Source: Onchocerca volvulus (lineage: Eukaryota; Nematoda; Chromadorea; Rhabditida; Onchocercidae). Taken from it: a DNA stretch of 64,000 bases. Each line of letters opens with the position of its first letter. Position 1 is the first letter of the stretch. The stretch is from assembly GCA_000499405.2 (NCBI GenBank), contig HG738139.1, positions 2,026,976 to 2,090,975 on the forward strand, given 5' to 3'. The translations under genes were made by a program, and so were the position numbers. The notes under the pieces were generated by a model. It was not told the origin of the DNA and did not search any database. It was given only the letters and a program-made list of their open reading frames with translations. Shown here piece after piece: positions 29,501-41,700 of the stretch.

Positions 29501-32500
29501 ACTCATGATCGTCTTCATTTTTTGATTTTTTTTATTATTTGCTTATTCCAATAGAACTGTTAGCTAGCCTTCATCTTTCAATTTTTTCTTTTTGACTTCA
29601 GAAGCTGATTTAATTGCTACGTGCAAAATTCCGATTGAATCATTCGCCTTTCTCATAAAACGAAATAATTGAACAGTAACAAAGTTGGACAAGGAAGTTA
29701 TTTTTCAAGAAGTCAGGAGGACGGAAATTTCGTAAAACTGAAATTTAAGAAATGATACATCTTTTATTTATAAAAAAAATATATGCTTCCTGAAATTTGC
29801 AGTTAGTGAACGAATGTGCTAATCCAAATTTAAATAACTGTAGTCGTTTTGCGAATTGTATAGATCGAGAAGATGGTTATGAATGCATTTGCAAAGATGG
29901 TTATCGTGATGAAAATCCGGCTAAACCGGGAACTGATTGCAAATCGAGTGAGTTAGTTCGTCAAATCTTTGATTCCTGATCAATTTCTAAACAAATCAAT
30001 AATATAATATAAAATATTGTATATTTTTAGCAAGTGTTCCATTTTATATTTCGAATTTGGATGAAACTTTCAGTCTTTATCATTTTCTTCTTATTCAAAC
30101 AAATTATGAGAAAGATTAAAGGATAAAATGTAATCGAATGTGTAAACGGGTTATTTATATTTGCTTAATTATTTTGTAAAATTGTGTATGCTACAAAACA
30201 TTCCTGACTGAAAATGCTTGAAAAGAATTAATTGAAGATTAATTAATCTAAACTAAATGATCTTTCATTGCCATTAATTACTATTTTGCAAATGATTTTG
30301 CAGTGGTAAATGAATGTGAATCACCGAATTTAAATAATTGTGATCAAAATGCAAAATGTGTTGATACAGAGGAAGGATACCGTTGTGAATGTATTCCACC
30401 TTACGTCGATCAGAATCCATCGGAACCTGGTACCATTTGCCGGTAAGTACTGTGGATATTACTGAATTTTTTTGCTGAATTGAAAAATTTTACTAACATT
30501 TCTATTTGAAAATTGGATTTTTTTTCAAATCGGAACTTTAATATTGTTGGAAGCTGATTTGGTCATGAAATCGCATCATATCACCGGTCAGAAATTATCT
30601 GAATATTATTTCTTGCGGATGAAATGGAAAAAGTAAATTATCTATCTTAATTTTATTCAGGAAAGAAGGGTTGCCATGCGGTGAATTGACCTGTCAGGAA
30701 GATCTTGGTGAAATTTGCTCCGATGATCAAATGTGTGTTTGTCCAGATGGACAGAAACGTTCAGGTCCTGGCGAAAAATGTCGTCCAGTAAGTATATTAA
30801 AAGACTATCATGTAATAAATGATTGATTGGTTGAAAGAGACCGATTTATTGATCTTATTATCGATTAACTCAAGTTTGGCCGGTGATTAAATAAAGCTGG
30901 TTTTTAATTTTCACTTAATAAAACCGAAAGTAAATGTATGAAAGGGTTAGTGAAAATTGCTCGAACTAATTTTTCAAGTCTTTAGACTTAAAGTTACATT
31001 TACATCAATTTTTGATTAACTTTAGAGAAATGAAGTTTTTTGAATTGATAGAATCTCAAGATATTGAAATCTGAAAGTGATTAAGATAGCCTAGTCCGAG
31101 GATGACAAAGATAATCGAATCTGAAGATGACGAAGATAGCCTAGTCTGAGGACTATGAATATAACCTAATTTTTTTCATCTTTATTTGCATGTAACCATA
31201 ATATTTTTTCATCTCACCATTAAGACTAATTACTCGATGAATAATCAGTGATTTCTAATTAGAACACAGAAACAGTAATTCAAATATCTTAAAATCACTC
31301 TGTTTTTCCAGTTTCAAAATTTTCTGGACTCATTTTTTTTTTGATTGAAAATCAATATTATTTTTTCTTAATAGGACGGAAATATTTGTCTAATTTATTT
31401 TAATTATTAAAATGTATTTCAAAAAGAAGTGATTTTTTTTCCTAATGTTAACCATTAGCATATCAAACATGGTATTTTTACTGTAAACCTTTTTAGATTG
31501 CAAGAATTTAGGCTGATTTTGACATTTTAACCTCTCATAAATGTAGTCTTCTCTCTATCTTTGGCATATATAAGATCACAATTAGAACGTTGGTGAATAT
31601 TTTTTGCTTTGTCAGTAAAATTTATGTTTAATCCGCCAAGAAGTCCAAGAATGGACAAATTACATGAAAATACGGTATCTAGATACTGTATAAGAGAACA
31701 GTATCCATAGTATCTATGAAAATGCAGTATAATTCAGGAAACGTTGTCATTAAGTTTTAGATGGAGTTCATTTTGAATTATAAATATTAAAGAAAAAAAA
31801 AGAAAAAAGGACTTAAAGCATACCATATTACAGAGTAAGGCCTAAATTTCTAACTTACTTTGTCAAACAGTTATGAAATATATTGATGGAAATAATTAAG
31901 GATTTTGAAAAGATACTTAAGTCAGAACGATCCCAAAATAGAATCGTATGAGAAAATGTTTTTTACTATTCATTCGTTTTACTGATGATAAGAATTACCT
32001 TTATTTTTACCCTAATTAGAAAATATATCCTGATTTATGGGCTAATTATTTCTTCTGCTTGTAGCATTTTTTTTTGCCTGAGATTATAATCTTAGTTTTT
32101 ATTCATTCATCTCATTTACTTTGATTATATATTGCTGTATTGTTACTTTATGATTGGAATTTCTCATTCAAAACAAGTAATTGTAATATTTTTGAAATTT
32201 CAGGTTGAATCTTGGTCTCTACCTCTATGGGTTATTCGTCAAAATAATAATGAATTAAATTATAATGATAATTTGGCAAATCCATCAAGTTACCAATATA
32301 AAGAATTGGTAAAAGCATTCGAGAAAGGTATCGCCGAAAGTTATGCAAATACACCGCTCAAGAATGGTTTCGTGGTTGCTGAAGTGAGAGAAATCACTCG
32401 ACCAAGTGATTTCATCAAGGTTTAGTATTTTGGAAAAATAAAATATAATTAAAAATTCAAATAATTCTGTTTATTTGGCAGCTCAAATTTTCACAAGTCT

Positions 32501-35500
32501 TTTTTCTATCTTTTTTTAAAAATCTTTTCTAATGTTTTCTTCTTTATTAGATTTTTCTATTTTTAATTCGTTTTTTAACTATATTTACTGAGATTAGTCT
32601 TTTTTTAACATTTATCTAATATAGCGAAAGATTTGTAGCAAATGAATACTGTATATATTATATTTAAATACTGAATTGTTTAAATGAAAAGTGAACGTAA
32701 ACATTATAATGATGTTTTTCGAGAATTTTTTTGATTACCAATTTTGTTGATAATTCTTTCAGTATATTTCATTCTAACGTATCACTAAACGATCTCTATT
32801 ATTGTATTTATTCGTTCTAGGATTGGGATAAAGGAATTTTGTACAATTTCACGGTTCACTTTGTACGTGGCAGTGTCGCATCACCTCCTCGCGTTTTTAC
32901 CGATCTTTTGGATTATATCACGAAACAGAATAAGTTTGAAGTTGGTAACACATTCTTTTGCAATAATATCATAATTTTGAATAGCTCAAGTTGAAATATT
33001 TTTATTATGGAAACATATGCTAATTTCTGCTAAATTCCAAAAGTACACAATGTCAAGACGCATATTCATCCCACATTTTTTTTTTTTTTGCGACGAATTT
33101 TACAAATATCATTTGCTCTCGAGGAGTGATATGATTTCTTGCGAAACTTTCAAAAAAAAAAAAAAAAAGGTGTTAACTTCAAGATTTTCAATATTATCTT
33201 AAGAAAACGTTAACCAATAAATTTATTTTTCATCATTGTGCTTCTAAAGATTATTAATTCGCAGTAATTATCGTTATATCAATTTTAGATTATCCATTTA
33301 CAAAATATCAGAAGTGCTAAAATTTTCAGATTGGTAAAAGTTCGCAATATATTAGCCCAATTCAAGCAAATCCATTTGATAACTGTTATAGAAGTGATTG
33401 TCATCCTGATGCAAAATGTACTTCCACTCCTACCGGTTATATGTAAGTTGATTTCATTTGCATATAAACATTGTTTTCTTTTCCTTTCGAATAAATTAAT
33501 GAATTAGTGACAGTTACAAGCAGTTTTAACTGAATCAATTATTGATAGTTTCAAACAGTTTAATTATCAGCATTGTAAGATTTTTTCCGATCACTCATGT
33601 AGCATTTTTCTCCAGAAAACTTACTGTAACATTTTTTCCGAGAAGCTCACAGGAAATTTTTTTTCCGGAACATTTACTGCAAGACTTTTTTTTTTTTTTT
33701 TTTGATAACTCACGCTTATGGCAACACTTTCTTGCGCGAAGCTCGCGGAAAACTTACTATGATTGCAACAAATATGCAATCGCAACGATCATACAATCGT
33801 TCCAGTAATAAATAGTAAAAACATAATAGGAAATTTAGAATCCAGGAATTTTGATAGAAGTTCCAAATCCGAATTAGAATCTTGCCGGAGTAGTCTCTGA
33901 TGAAATGATTATAATTTAGAAACTATCATATTCAAATTGAGGGATATTCAAAATGTTTTTTATTGAAAATTTTATTGATTTTTTGTATAAATTCTGAAAA
34001 ATAATATTTCTGCTTCACAAATGTTTGCAATACAATAAAAATTTCTGCAGATGTGAATGTCCGGATACACATCGTGATTTGAATCCAGCAAATCCCGGAC
34101 ATGAATGCTTAAGTTATACTGGCGTAAACGAATGTGAACGTAAAGAATGGAATGAATGTGATGAGCATGCTCGATGTATCGATCAGGAACGTCTGTACAG
34201 GTAATTTAATGTTCATTCATCGAACTTCTTGTCAATTTTAAAATATACGGACAAACAGATTCAGGTGACTGTTGGAGAAAAATAATTCTGATTGATTTGT
34301 AATTTGGGATTCTGGATTGAATGAATTGGAGATTCTCTTTCTATTATGACTCGACTAGGTCAACAATAGCCTTTATTGGATTTACACGATATTGTAAACA
34401 ATATCGTATCCATGATAATAAGCAGTAAATGAACAATACACGATAAATATAAGGAATACGAATAATGGTTTTCTTTGGAACTGTTATTTGTGCTTTCGCT
34501 GAAATCATTTTGATATTGGCTGGAAACTTATTTGCCACTGATACGACTGATGAAGGGATTGATGTAGTTGAAGATGCCGATAAAACAGAGATTGATATTG
34601 AAAAAAGCTGCTAGATTTCTAGACACCAATGTCGAAGAGAGCGATAAAGCCCTTCTGTTGCTGATGAACTGATAATACTGATTTGTAGACATTGAACCAA
34701 GACACTGATACTCGTTGTTGATCCTATTACCCCCCGAAAGCTTCCTTTTTATATGCTCATCCTTAATAGGGGATGGAGGTTCACAAATTAATCATACAAA
34801 AAATTGGTATGAACAAGGATTAAAGATAAATAATGCTTAAAACATTCAAACGAAGACCACAAGCTTTAGTTCTTGCAATATTCCGACAACTGACATGACT
34901 TACAACCACATTTACAAGCCCGTAGACAAAGCACATGAATTGTGTTAGCAGATTGAAGGATGAGAGACAAAGACCATTGTGCTACGATATGAATAAATGA
35001 TTTATATGTCTGAGTAATATTACAAATTTCTACTGCAAAAAATATTGGATTATGTCGTCATTTTGGTTTTATCGAAAGTGACACATTTCTATATTTCGAA
35101 AATACAGATATGCAGGTCGACATTGACATACTTCTATACTTCCGAAAATACGAATATACAGGAAGCCTAATGAAAGTATATCATATGGATTATGGCATTC
35201 AAAATGATAAGAAGTGATAAGTTTGCAGATGTGAATGTATAAAACCGTATGTTAATGCGGCACCACCAGGAAAATTGCCTGGTTCAGTATGTCGTCTTGA
35301 TTATTGCGCCGATGTGAACTTTTGTCCTGCAAATACGACATGTCAAAATCTAGAAGGAGGGGTTAGAAATCAAAAAAATTTATTTGTAAACTAAATTTAA
35401 TTGAAATTTTGAAAATTTAATTTGTATGATGTTGAAGATATTATTGCTGCAAAAGTTATACTAATAGAAATTCATAAACATGAGATTTTACTGTTATTAT

Positions 35501-38500
35501 CACTGCTTAGGCTTAGGAAACTTTCACGCTACATTAGGCGTTTATCTTTTGCTATACAAAGAAGTCTAATTAATAAAAAAGAAAAAAAAAAGAAAAAAAT
35601 GACAGTAACAAAATGAATTTGTTTGAATTTTAATTTTCAATTACATGGAAATTTTCACATTAATTTGTTTTTTTTTTCAAGCCTGAATGCGTTTGCAAAG
35701 AAGGTTACATGGATATTCGATCTAGTCCACGCCTAGCTGAATTGAATATTCCAAAAAATGTGTACTGTTTACGAATTCAAGATGTCAACGAATGTGAGCT
35801 TGGTCTTACTAATTGTAGTGCAGTAGCAATTTGCACTGACCTACCGTTTGGCTACAAATGTCGTTGTCCCGATGGGTAAATAAATTACAATAATTTCTGA
35901 ACTGATTTTTCTATTTTCTTTTACAATAGATAACGAAAATGATCCAAAACTGGACATATTAAAAAGATATGACAAAAATTGAATATAAGAAAAAATATTT
36001 TGAGAGATGAAAATTTTTTTTTTTTTTTGAATTATTTAATTTCTATCTTTGTCAATTATTTTAAATAATGCTACAAACTTCGATGAATATATTTTGGTAT
36101 ATTATTGGACTAATTAATAGATATATGAATGTGCACAATTAGTAAAATTATTACTATTATTAATATGTAGATATAAGTAATTAATAGGATTATTATTAAT
36201 TAATAGGCTAATTAGAATTGCTACTAATTAATAGATATGTGGATGGTAATCCGGAAGAACCTGGTCGAATATGTGCCGCACAATTATGCGGTCTATGTAA
36301 CGGCCACGGTGATTGTATATATGATGAAGCGACAAAAAATGTGACATGTTCATGTGTCGGTGGTTATACAGGAGAATTTTGCGAGATTGAACCAGCCAAA
36401 ACACTTTTATTACTCTTTCTTATTTTAGCTGTCTTATTATTACTCTTGTCACTATGTTGCTGCATGTATTTTTGCTCGAAACTCAGGTTTATATCTTCTC
36501 ACTTCTTCATTTAATTACAATTATAATTTTCTTTATAAAATAAATTACTCGTTAAAATAATTGATGAAAATATCTAAAAAATGGTGTTTCATGTAGTTGA
36601 CAGAATTCCAAAGTATCATAATAATCTGCTAGCTGATTGCACTTTATTTTTTCCTTTTTTTTTTTGTTTAAGATGTTTCCGCAGAAGGCCACAAAGAAGT
36701 ATTGGAAGCGGACAAGAGATTCTCAGTTCTGATTACTATTCCATTCCACGAGCAAAACTAAAACGACGTGAAGTAAGAAGTTTTGACAATAATTATGGCC
36801 AATGAAATTAACCTTTTATCATCAATTTTTTTCAATAACATAAATGTCTTATCTAAGGTGGATGAAACGGGAGCTCCAGCGGAAGCGAGTAGCCGTCAGT
36901 TGCAACGTTACTTGGATGACGGAGGTTCCATTTCCGGTGAATCATCCGGTTCATCAGTTCAATTCGAAAGACGTATTATTACTGATATCACAACGCATGA
37001 AATCAAGAAAACCATTTATCATGATCCGGAAACTGGACGAGCGATTTATGAAGTTACTGCTACAGCTAGCAGTAGTGCAGGTGATGGTGGAAATTCACAG
37101 GTATCGCAGCAATTTATTTTAATTAATTATCAAAGAAATACGCCTTTAATAGCTAATGATTTCCAAACTGATCGTTTGTTCCCCCTTATTCGAAAATCCC
37201 CTCAATTATTATCTATTATTGTTATTAAATCAAAATGGTTGTTTAAATTTTAAGTTTCTGCGACCTGCGATTGAAATCGAATCCGAGCAACGTGCAGGCG
37301 AACCAGAACGTTTCACACGTTCGTCCGATTCAGAACGAACGTTTCCAGGAGGAAGTGGAAGAGGTACAATTCGTGAAAGTGGATCACGTGAATATACCTC
37401 TACTCGAACTACTCGTCAAATGGTATTATATTATTTCATTTAATTTCTCAGATTTCAGCAAAATTTTTTATTAAATTTTAGCTAAAATTTAGGTTTCCAA
37501 GATATTTTCTTCCGAAAATTTTCAATAATAATTGTTATAATGTATTATTGACAGTCTGTTAATTATTAACATTTCCATTAAAAGTTTGCATTACTAGCAA
37601 ATATCAGATATTGTCAATTACTTTGCGTTGTAAATTTAGAAATTCATACTTACTGGCTGATTTAGTAACCTCCCATTACCTTAGTCTCCTACAACGGAAT
37701 AACTGTTTGATTGATTGATAAATGATTGATAGAATCGTTATCTTCCAAAAGTTATTAAATATTTGTCTGTTTACTTATTGGTCTATCAATTCTATCCAAG
37801 TGATAATGATAACTTATAGTGATTAAAAATAATTATAATTATAACACATATATAGTAGTGACACGTATTCATTATCAATTAATTTCTGTTCTTTATTTTA
37901 GGCAGATGATTATGACGAAAGAGAAGCATATAGTCAAGAGGAAGAAGTTGATGATGCCGTTTTTGACAGAACGACTAAGGTTCATTTTTTTTTTTTTTTT
38001 TTGAATTGAAACATAAACTTAATGAAAAAAATTTCAATTAATAAAAACTGAACTCAAAAAAATTTTAATCTTCAAATTGGAAGCTAAACTAATTAGTAAA
38101 AGTATAGTAAGAGAGATTAGGTTTATGTTTTGCGTTTCTATTTTAAATGTTTCACATATTATAACTCATCAAAAAAAAGGAAAAAATTGAATTTCAATCT
38201 ATAGGTAAACATATTAAACAAATACGGAACATATCTCAGTATGCTAAAATAACTGCTAGTAATTAATTTAAATTCGTTAATTACTTGCAGTTTAGAGAAT
38301 TTGAAGATTTCTATGAATTTAATTGAATACGTATTTGCTGCATGAGCAACAGGATATATTAGTATCCAAATAATAGATGACGAGATATTTAGGGACGTTT
38401 GAAAGAATCAAAAAAATACATTACCATCTGTTGGTATTAATTAAGTTAATTAGGACTGGGTGATCGCTATCAATTAAACGAAACTATTTAGCATCATAAG

Positions 38501-38740
38501 AAACCAATAATAGCCAATTCTCTGAGCCATGTAATTAGTTATTTTGCTTTTAGAAGACAGTTGGACAGATGTCTAATCGAATTTTTGACTGAATTTAAAT
38601 AGCAAATTAAATTAAATTAGAATTTACAGCTTTCTTCACGACATGATTTCATGCCATCGGAATATGGACATGGTGGAACGGAGCGAAGACGTAATGAAAT
38701 GTCAACTACCACTAAATCACATGAGACAAGTTACTATTAG
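14151..38740 (+). CDS. mup-4: MUP-4/MUA-3-type apical hemidesmosome receptor, 38 exons
   Basis: Predicted single-pass membrane receptor of about 1893 aa, assembled from 38 exons (38 exon lengths sum to 5682 nt, in frame from ATG 14151 to TAG 38738-38740). Order: signal peptide, EGF 1-8, vWA, EGF 9-21, SEA, EGF 22-26, membrane helix, cytoplasmic tail of about 240 aa. In C. elegans, MUP-4 and MUA-3 link epidermal fibrous organelles to the cuticle so that muscle force is transmitted. The architecture is specific to that family. MUA-3 is much longer and starts with LDL-receptor A modules, which are missing here, so mup-4 is the better match. Introns range from about 90 to 1800 bases. Least certain junctions: acceptor at 21194 (TTTTAAG), donors after 19080, 21270 and 32940, acceptor at 25402. 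Orthology is inferred without alignment. Confidence 0.85.
14835..16623 (+). other. Intron 2 of mup-4-like gene (1.8 kb)
   Basis: No exon or known element is recognised. It holds a short hairpin with 12-bp arms (14898-14909 and 14927-14938) built around GCATGC, and poly-T near 15336. Confidence 0.6.
17990..18660. repeat. Interspersed repeat inside intron 4, LTR-like fragments
   Basis: The intron 17125-18953 contains blocks that resemble the intronic block at 34344-35060: both share GATATGAATAAATG followed by ATATTACAAATTTCTA-like sequence, and an ACAAGCTTTAG block. A GTTTTATTGATTG motif at the left edge recalls the reverse AATAAA seen near the edges of the LTR-like blocks at 43-48 kb. Classification as a decayed LTR is tentative. 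Confidence 0.4.
20539..21194 (+). other. Intron 9 of mup-4-like gene
   Basis: It contains open frames on both strands at 20603-20893, but they have no EGF cysteine pattern and no fitting splice phase. I see nothing else in it. Confidence 0.5.
21195..22890 (+). CDS. mup-4: mup-4-like exons 10-13: von Willebrand factor A domain
   Basis: Exons: 21195-21270, 21451-21608, 22156-22400, 22765-22890. The domain starts PTDLVFLIDGSGSIGSDTF, so the MIDAS motif DxSxS is intact as DGSGS. Further metal-site elements are present: LTGLTRTGAA and VVVITDGRS. A hydrophobic strand RLFAVGVTN follows. The length, about 200 residues, is normal for vWA, so ligand binding through a divalent cation is plausible. The first exon relies on a TTTTAAG acceptor and a GTTCTA donor. 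Both are weak, but they are the only choices that keep the phase and avoid a stop in frame at the alternative TATCAG acceptor. Confidence 0.85.
22891..24553 (+). other. Intron 13 of mup-4-like gene (1.66 kb)
   Basis: No exon is visible. Loose repeats occur at 23020-23290, where segments such as TTCGTTTCACAGA-CGA-TCTGAAGTCT recur three or four times at about 60 to 70 bases. A poly-T tract of about 27 bases lies just before the next acceptor. Confidence 0.5.
24554..30787 (+). CDS. mup-4: mup-4-like exons 14-26: EGF modules 9-21
   Basis: Exons: 24554-24675, 25117-25255, 25403-25541, 26022-26197, 26383-26532, 26814-26922, 27394-27581, 27903-28034, 28578-28721, 29141-29307, 29803-29947, 30304-30442, 30661-30787. 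They encode thirteen consecutive EGF-like modules. Modules 13 to 20 are the most regular, with (D/N)EC starts and N-C-x-x-N-A-x-C cores such as LNNCDQNAKC. The starts resemble calcium-binding EGF modules (for example LVNECANP), but I cannot confirm the full calcium consensus in each. The block ends with the atypical module 21 (CGELTCQEDLGEIC). Most introns here are phase 1, the usual phase for shuffled EGF modules. The acceptor for exon 16 (CGAAAAG) is the least typical. Confidence 0.82.
24777..24823. repeat. GCATGC-rich palindromic patch in intron 14
   Basis: Overlapping TGCATGC/GCATGCTGCATGC units right of 24781 form several short self-complementary sites. The same core recurs at 7811-7905 and 14898-14938. 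Confidence 0.5.
30788..32203 (+). other. Intron 26 of mup-4-like gene (1.4 kb)
   Basis: A short GA-rich repeat, GATAGCCTAGTCYGAGGA, occurs at 31085 and again at 31135. Otherwise I recognise nothing. Confidence 0.5.
32204..32940 (+). CDS. mup-4: mup-4-like exons 27-28: SEA domain
   Basis: Exons 32204-32419 and 32821-32940. The two exons encode about 112 residues before the frame continues into exon 29. Sequence such as YKELVKAFEKGIAESYANTP, then VVAEVREITRP and ILYNFTVHFVRGS, fits the alternating helices and strands of SEA domains, which sit next to the membrane in many heavily glycosylated extracellular proteins and in MUP-4. I see no clear GSVVV-type autocleavage site; VRGSVAS is the nearest. 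The downstream donor is GTTGGT after 32940. The stronger GTAACA four bases later would put a stop in the next exon. Confidence 0.75.
33330..36486 (+). CDS. mup-4: mup-4-like exons 29-33: EGF modules 22-26 and membrane helix
   Basis: Exons: 33330-33442, 34051-34200, 35229-35361, 35682-35875, 36235-36486. They encode five EGF-like modules; the last (CGLCNGHGDC to GGYTGEFC) is a classical compact EGF. Directly after it, codons 36401-36478 encode a single hydrophobic helix (TLLLLFLILAVLLLLLSLCC) followed by Cys-rich and basic residues, so the protein is type I with its C-terminus in the cytoplasm. Exons 29 and 30 have decayed copies at 50935-51047 and 51628-51776. Confidence 0.85.
34344..35060. 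repeat. Probable decayed LTR-like insertion in intron 30
   Basis: Starts near TGACTCGACTAGG, with GCCTTTATTGG about 20 bases in (reverse AATAAA). It shares GACACCAATGTCGAAGA with the retroelement fragment at 44449-44466 and several blocks with 18200-18660. No open frame and no boundaries defined by a target duplication are visible. Confidence 0.4.
36673..38740 (+). CDS. mup-4: mup-4-like exons 34-38: cytoplasmic tail
   Basis: Exons: 36673-36772, 36858-37100, 37255-37422, 37902-37979, 38630-38740. The tail is rich in Ser, Arg and acidic residues. It has a short conserved-looking block IITDITTHEIKKTIYHD and ends TSYY before TAG at 38738. I recognise no catalytic or known adaptor domain. In this receptor family the tail is expected to attach to intermediate filaments of the epidermis, but the sequence alone does not show that. 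Three of its acceptors end in AAG rather than CAG (36672, 36857, 37254). Confidence 0.78.
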
Positions 38741-41700
38741 AAATGATGACCTTTTGCTTGATTGATTTGCCTTCATAGAAACTTTTTTCTAGTTTCAAAA
38801 TATTCAAAAAGATTTATTTATTCCTAAATTTGATGCAAATTTCGATGGAATTATTGAAGTATAATAATAGTATTAATTTGAATTTATAGTCATATCGATA
38901 TGAACTTTTGCCTTGATTTTTCTTTCCTAAATTCTTTGTTGTACAATCATTTAATCTTTCCTGAGAAAATTTATTCTTTACTTCTGTGATCAATTTGGCT
39001 CTTTTAAAATCACAGCAAAATTCGATCTTCTTGGGAAAATATGCAAAGATAAAGCAAGTATCGATTTAGTAATAGGAAAAATTGATTTGAAGATAATTTA
39101 TTGTGTTGATATTTTCGTTGATAATTTAAAATTTAGATTTCATTTTTTTTTTTTAATTCCAACAATATTTCATGCCATTATAAACAATGAATTTCACTGC
39201 CAGTATTGTTGAGCATTTTTTTTTTCCTTGATAATTTTGATCCTATCACTTGCTTTTTATTTATATTTTTACCTGAGAAAATGTACCGAAAAAAGTTTCG
39301 AATTTTATCATATTTTCGCTTTAATTGATTCGTTTTTCTTTCTTTTCTTTCTTGAAAATTCGGCAATTTTAATTTGCATAGTATCTGATAAGTATCAAAT
39401 AAGTTATCGTTAGATGAAAATTAGTCAAAATGATACAAAATTTGTTTGTTTGTGTTATTTCCCCATTTCTATCCTTTGCTGCCATATTATTTGTATTTCT
39501 TTCGAAAGCAGATGCAATCTGCTTAATTGTGCTCATTTGAAATGAAAAAATTGCTTCAATATTTACTTGGATCGATATTTGTAATTTTAAAATATACGTG
39601 AGACGATATAAGGATACACGTATTGGAACATTCATGTGTCTCAATACTATGTTTTTCAAATAGATACTGTTTTTACATGTAAGAATGCGTGAAACGATAG
39701 AAGAATAGAACTGAAAAAGAATAGATGTGATTGAAAAGTTCACGTATCTCTCAACATGTGCCCACGTATTTTTCCACTATGCCTACGTGTTTTCAGTATA
39801 TCAATATTCGCAACTCTGGATATATATATATATCGCTTCACGCATTTCTATGACAAACATATGATAAAAGTTTTTATACACCTATTTCTACAATGGTTAA
39901 ATAGAAAAAATGGGAATTTAAACGAAATTACTAATAAATGATTTTTAAAAAAAAAAAAATTAAAGCGAATTTTCATAAAATTTTAGGTCTAGAAAATTTT
40001 TAAATTTGTCTAAACTCATACTGCCACTTGAATTTTCAACTTAAGCCAAGTAAATTTATACATATAATTTATATTATTTCAAGTTTTCCTCCAACAGCCT
40101 TCCTTCATTCATAATTTCAAATGAAATACTTGGAATTTTCTATGCTGTACTGTATAAATCGGGTACTTCCCAGATAACGATATATAACTGCCTGTTAAAA
40201 CTTCTTTTTGGTTTTATCATATAATATTAGTGGTAATTGCGATAATGGCATTCATGTCTTCTTTGTAATCATTAATAATTTCGCCCTAAAAAAACATTAA
40301 ATCTTTCTAATCTGGAAAAATTCTCCGGTCTTTGCTTATTTCTTGTGCAAATCGATTATTACATCTCTCAACGGTGATATGACATTTGCATACTATAATT
40401 TTTTTTTAAATTTTTCCAGTATTTGAATGACAAAGAATTAATATGAACTTATAATTTGAAAATAAATTTTGAATAAATTGCAACATAAATTATGACATGT
40501 TGTGATAATCTTTTAAATATCGATAAATTACATGAAATTTTTTTGGCAATCACGTGCATTAAAAATATTCACTTTTGCCATTCCAATATATTTTTGCAAA
40601 ACATTTCACAGTTCATGAATCAACAGATCTCAGTCATTATTCTCTAGTAAATTGCTGAATATAGACGAAGTTGAATCATTGGAGATTACTATACTCTAAG
40701 ATGTAAACAAACGAAATGAGTAAATATTCCACTATTTGTTTACTGTACAATGTTTGAGACCTTAGTAAATACATCACTTATTCTAAGATAATGCTATATT
40801 TAATAAAATTCGATTCATAGATTGAAAAGTCCTTTCAAAGTTGAGTTTTTGCCCTGTTTCTAACGAACTAATTGCAAAATTATCATGTTTAGAACAACAA
40901 TAAATGAAATAGACTTGATGAAGCCTTTCAATAGTATATAGATGCTAAATTTGAAGGAAGAAAAGTAGAACTTTTAATTTCTTCTGCCATATCATAGAAT
41001 TTTCAAGGCGATTAAATCAGAAAATTTGGCAAAGCATATTTCCTGCAAAGATTACACTTGATATTTGCAAAATTATTACTCAAGATTTAAAAATCAATTT
41101 ATGATATATAGAGCATTTTATACATATTTTCCTTCTATTCCATGATTTTTTTTCATAAAATTTAATGAGAAGTCATTACTCCTAATTGCTTAACGATATT
41201 ATTTTGAGAGATCATGAATTGCATTTCTGCCAATAAATTATATGCCTTTTAATAACTGAATAATTTTGTTTAGTGATGAGCAATGTAACTAGAAACACTT
41301 AATTTTTACAAATTGAAACATTTAAATAAATGAAAATAGTGAATATTTCCAATGCAGTTCAATTGTTTTGCTTGCAGTTCTATTTGTCGTAACAAATTTG
41401 AATGTTGCTAAAATTGTAATTTAAATCATATACTATACATATATAGGTACAGTTGAGATTCAAGTGCTGACTGAATTCTAATAGATTTATTTTTTTGGCA
41501 AATATTTTCAAGTTTTAATTTCAAATCACGCTTAAAAAGGTCAAACAATTTTTCATCGTTCTTCAGTAATAAATTTACATATTGGATTACAATGAAAAAT
41601 CTCCGATGATTTCATGCTATTCTGAGTTAAAAGAATCTAAATTATTCATGAACTAATAATGCATAACATTTTCAATTACTGATTACATTTGTATAAACTA

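Noticed and set aside
39369..39743. 124-residue minus-strand open frame
   Set aside because: It has no domain. It lies partly in the duplicated non-coding block, whose other copy does not keep the frame.
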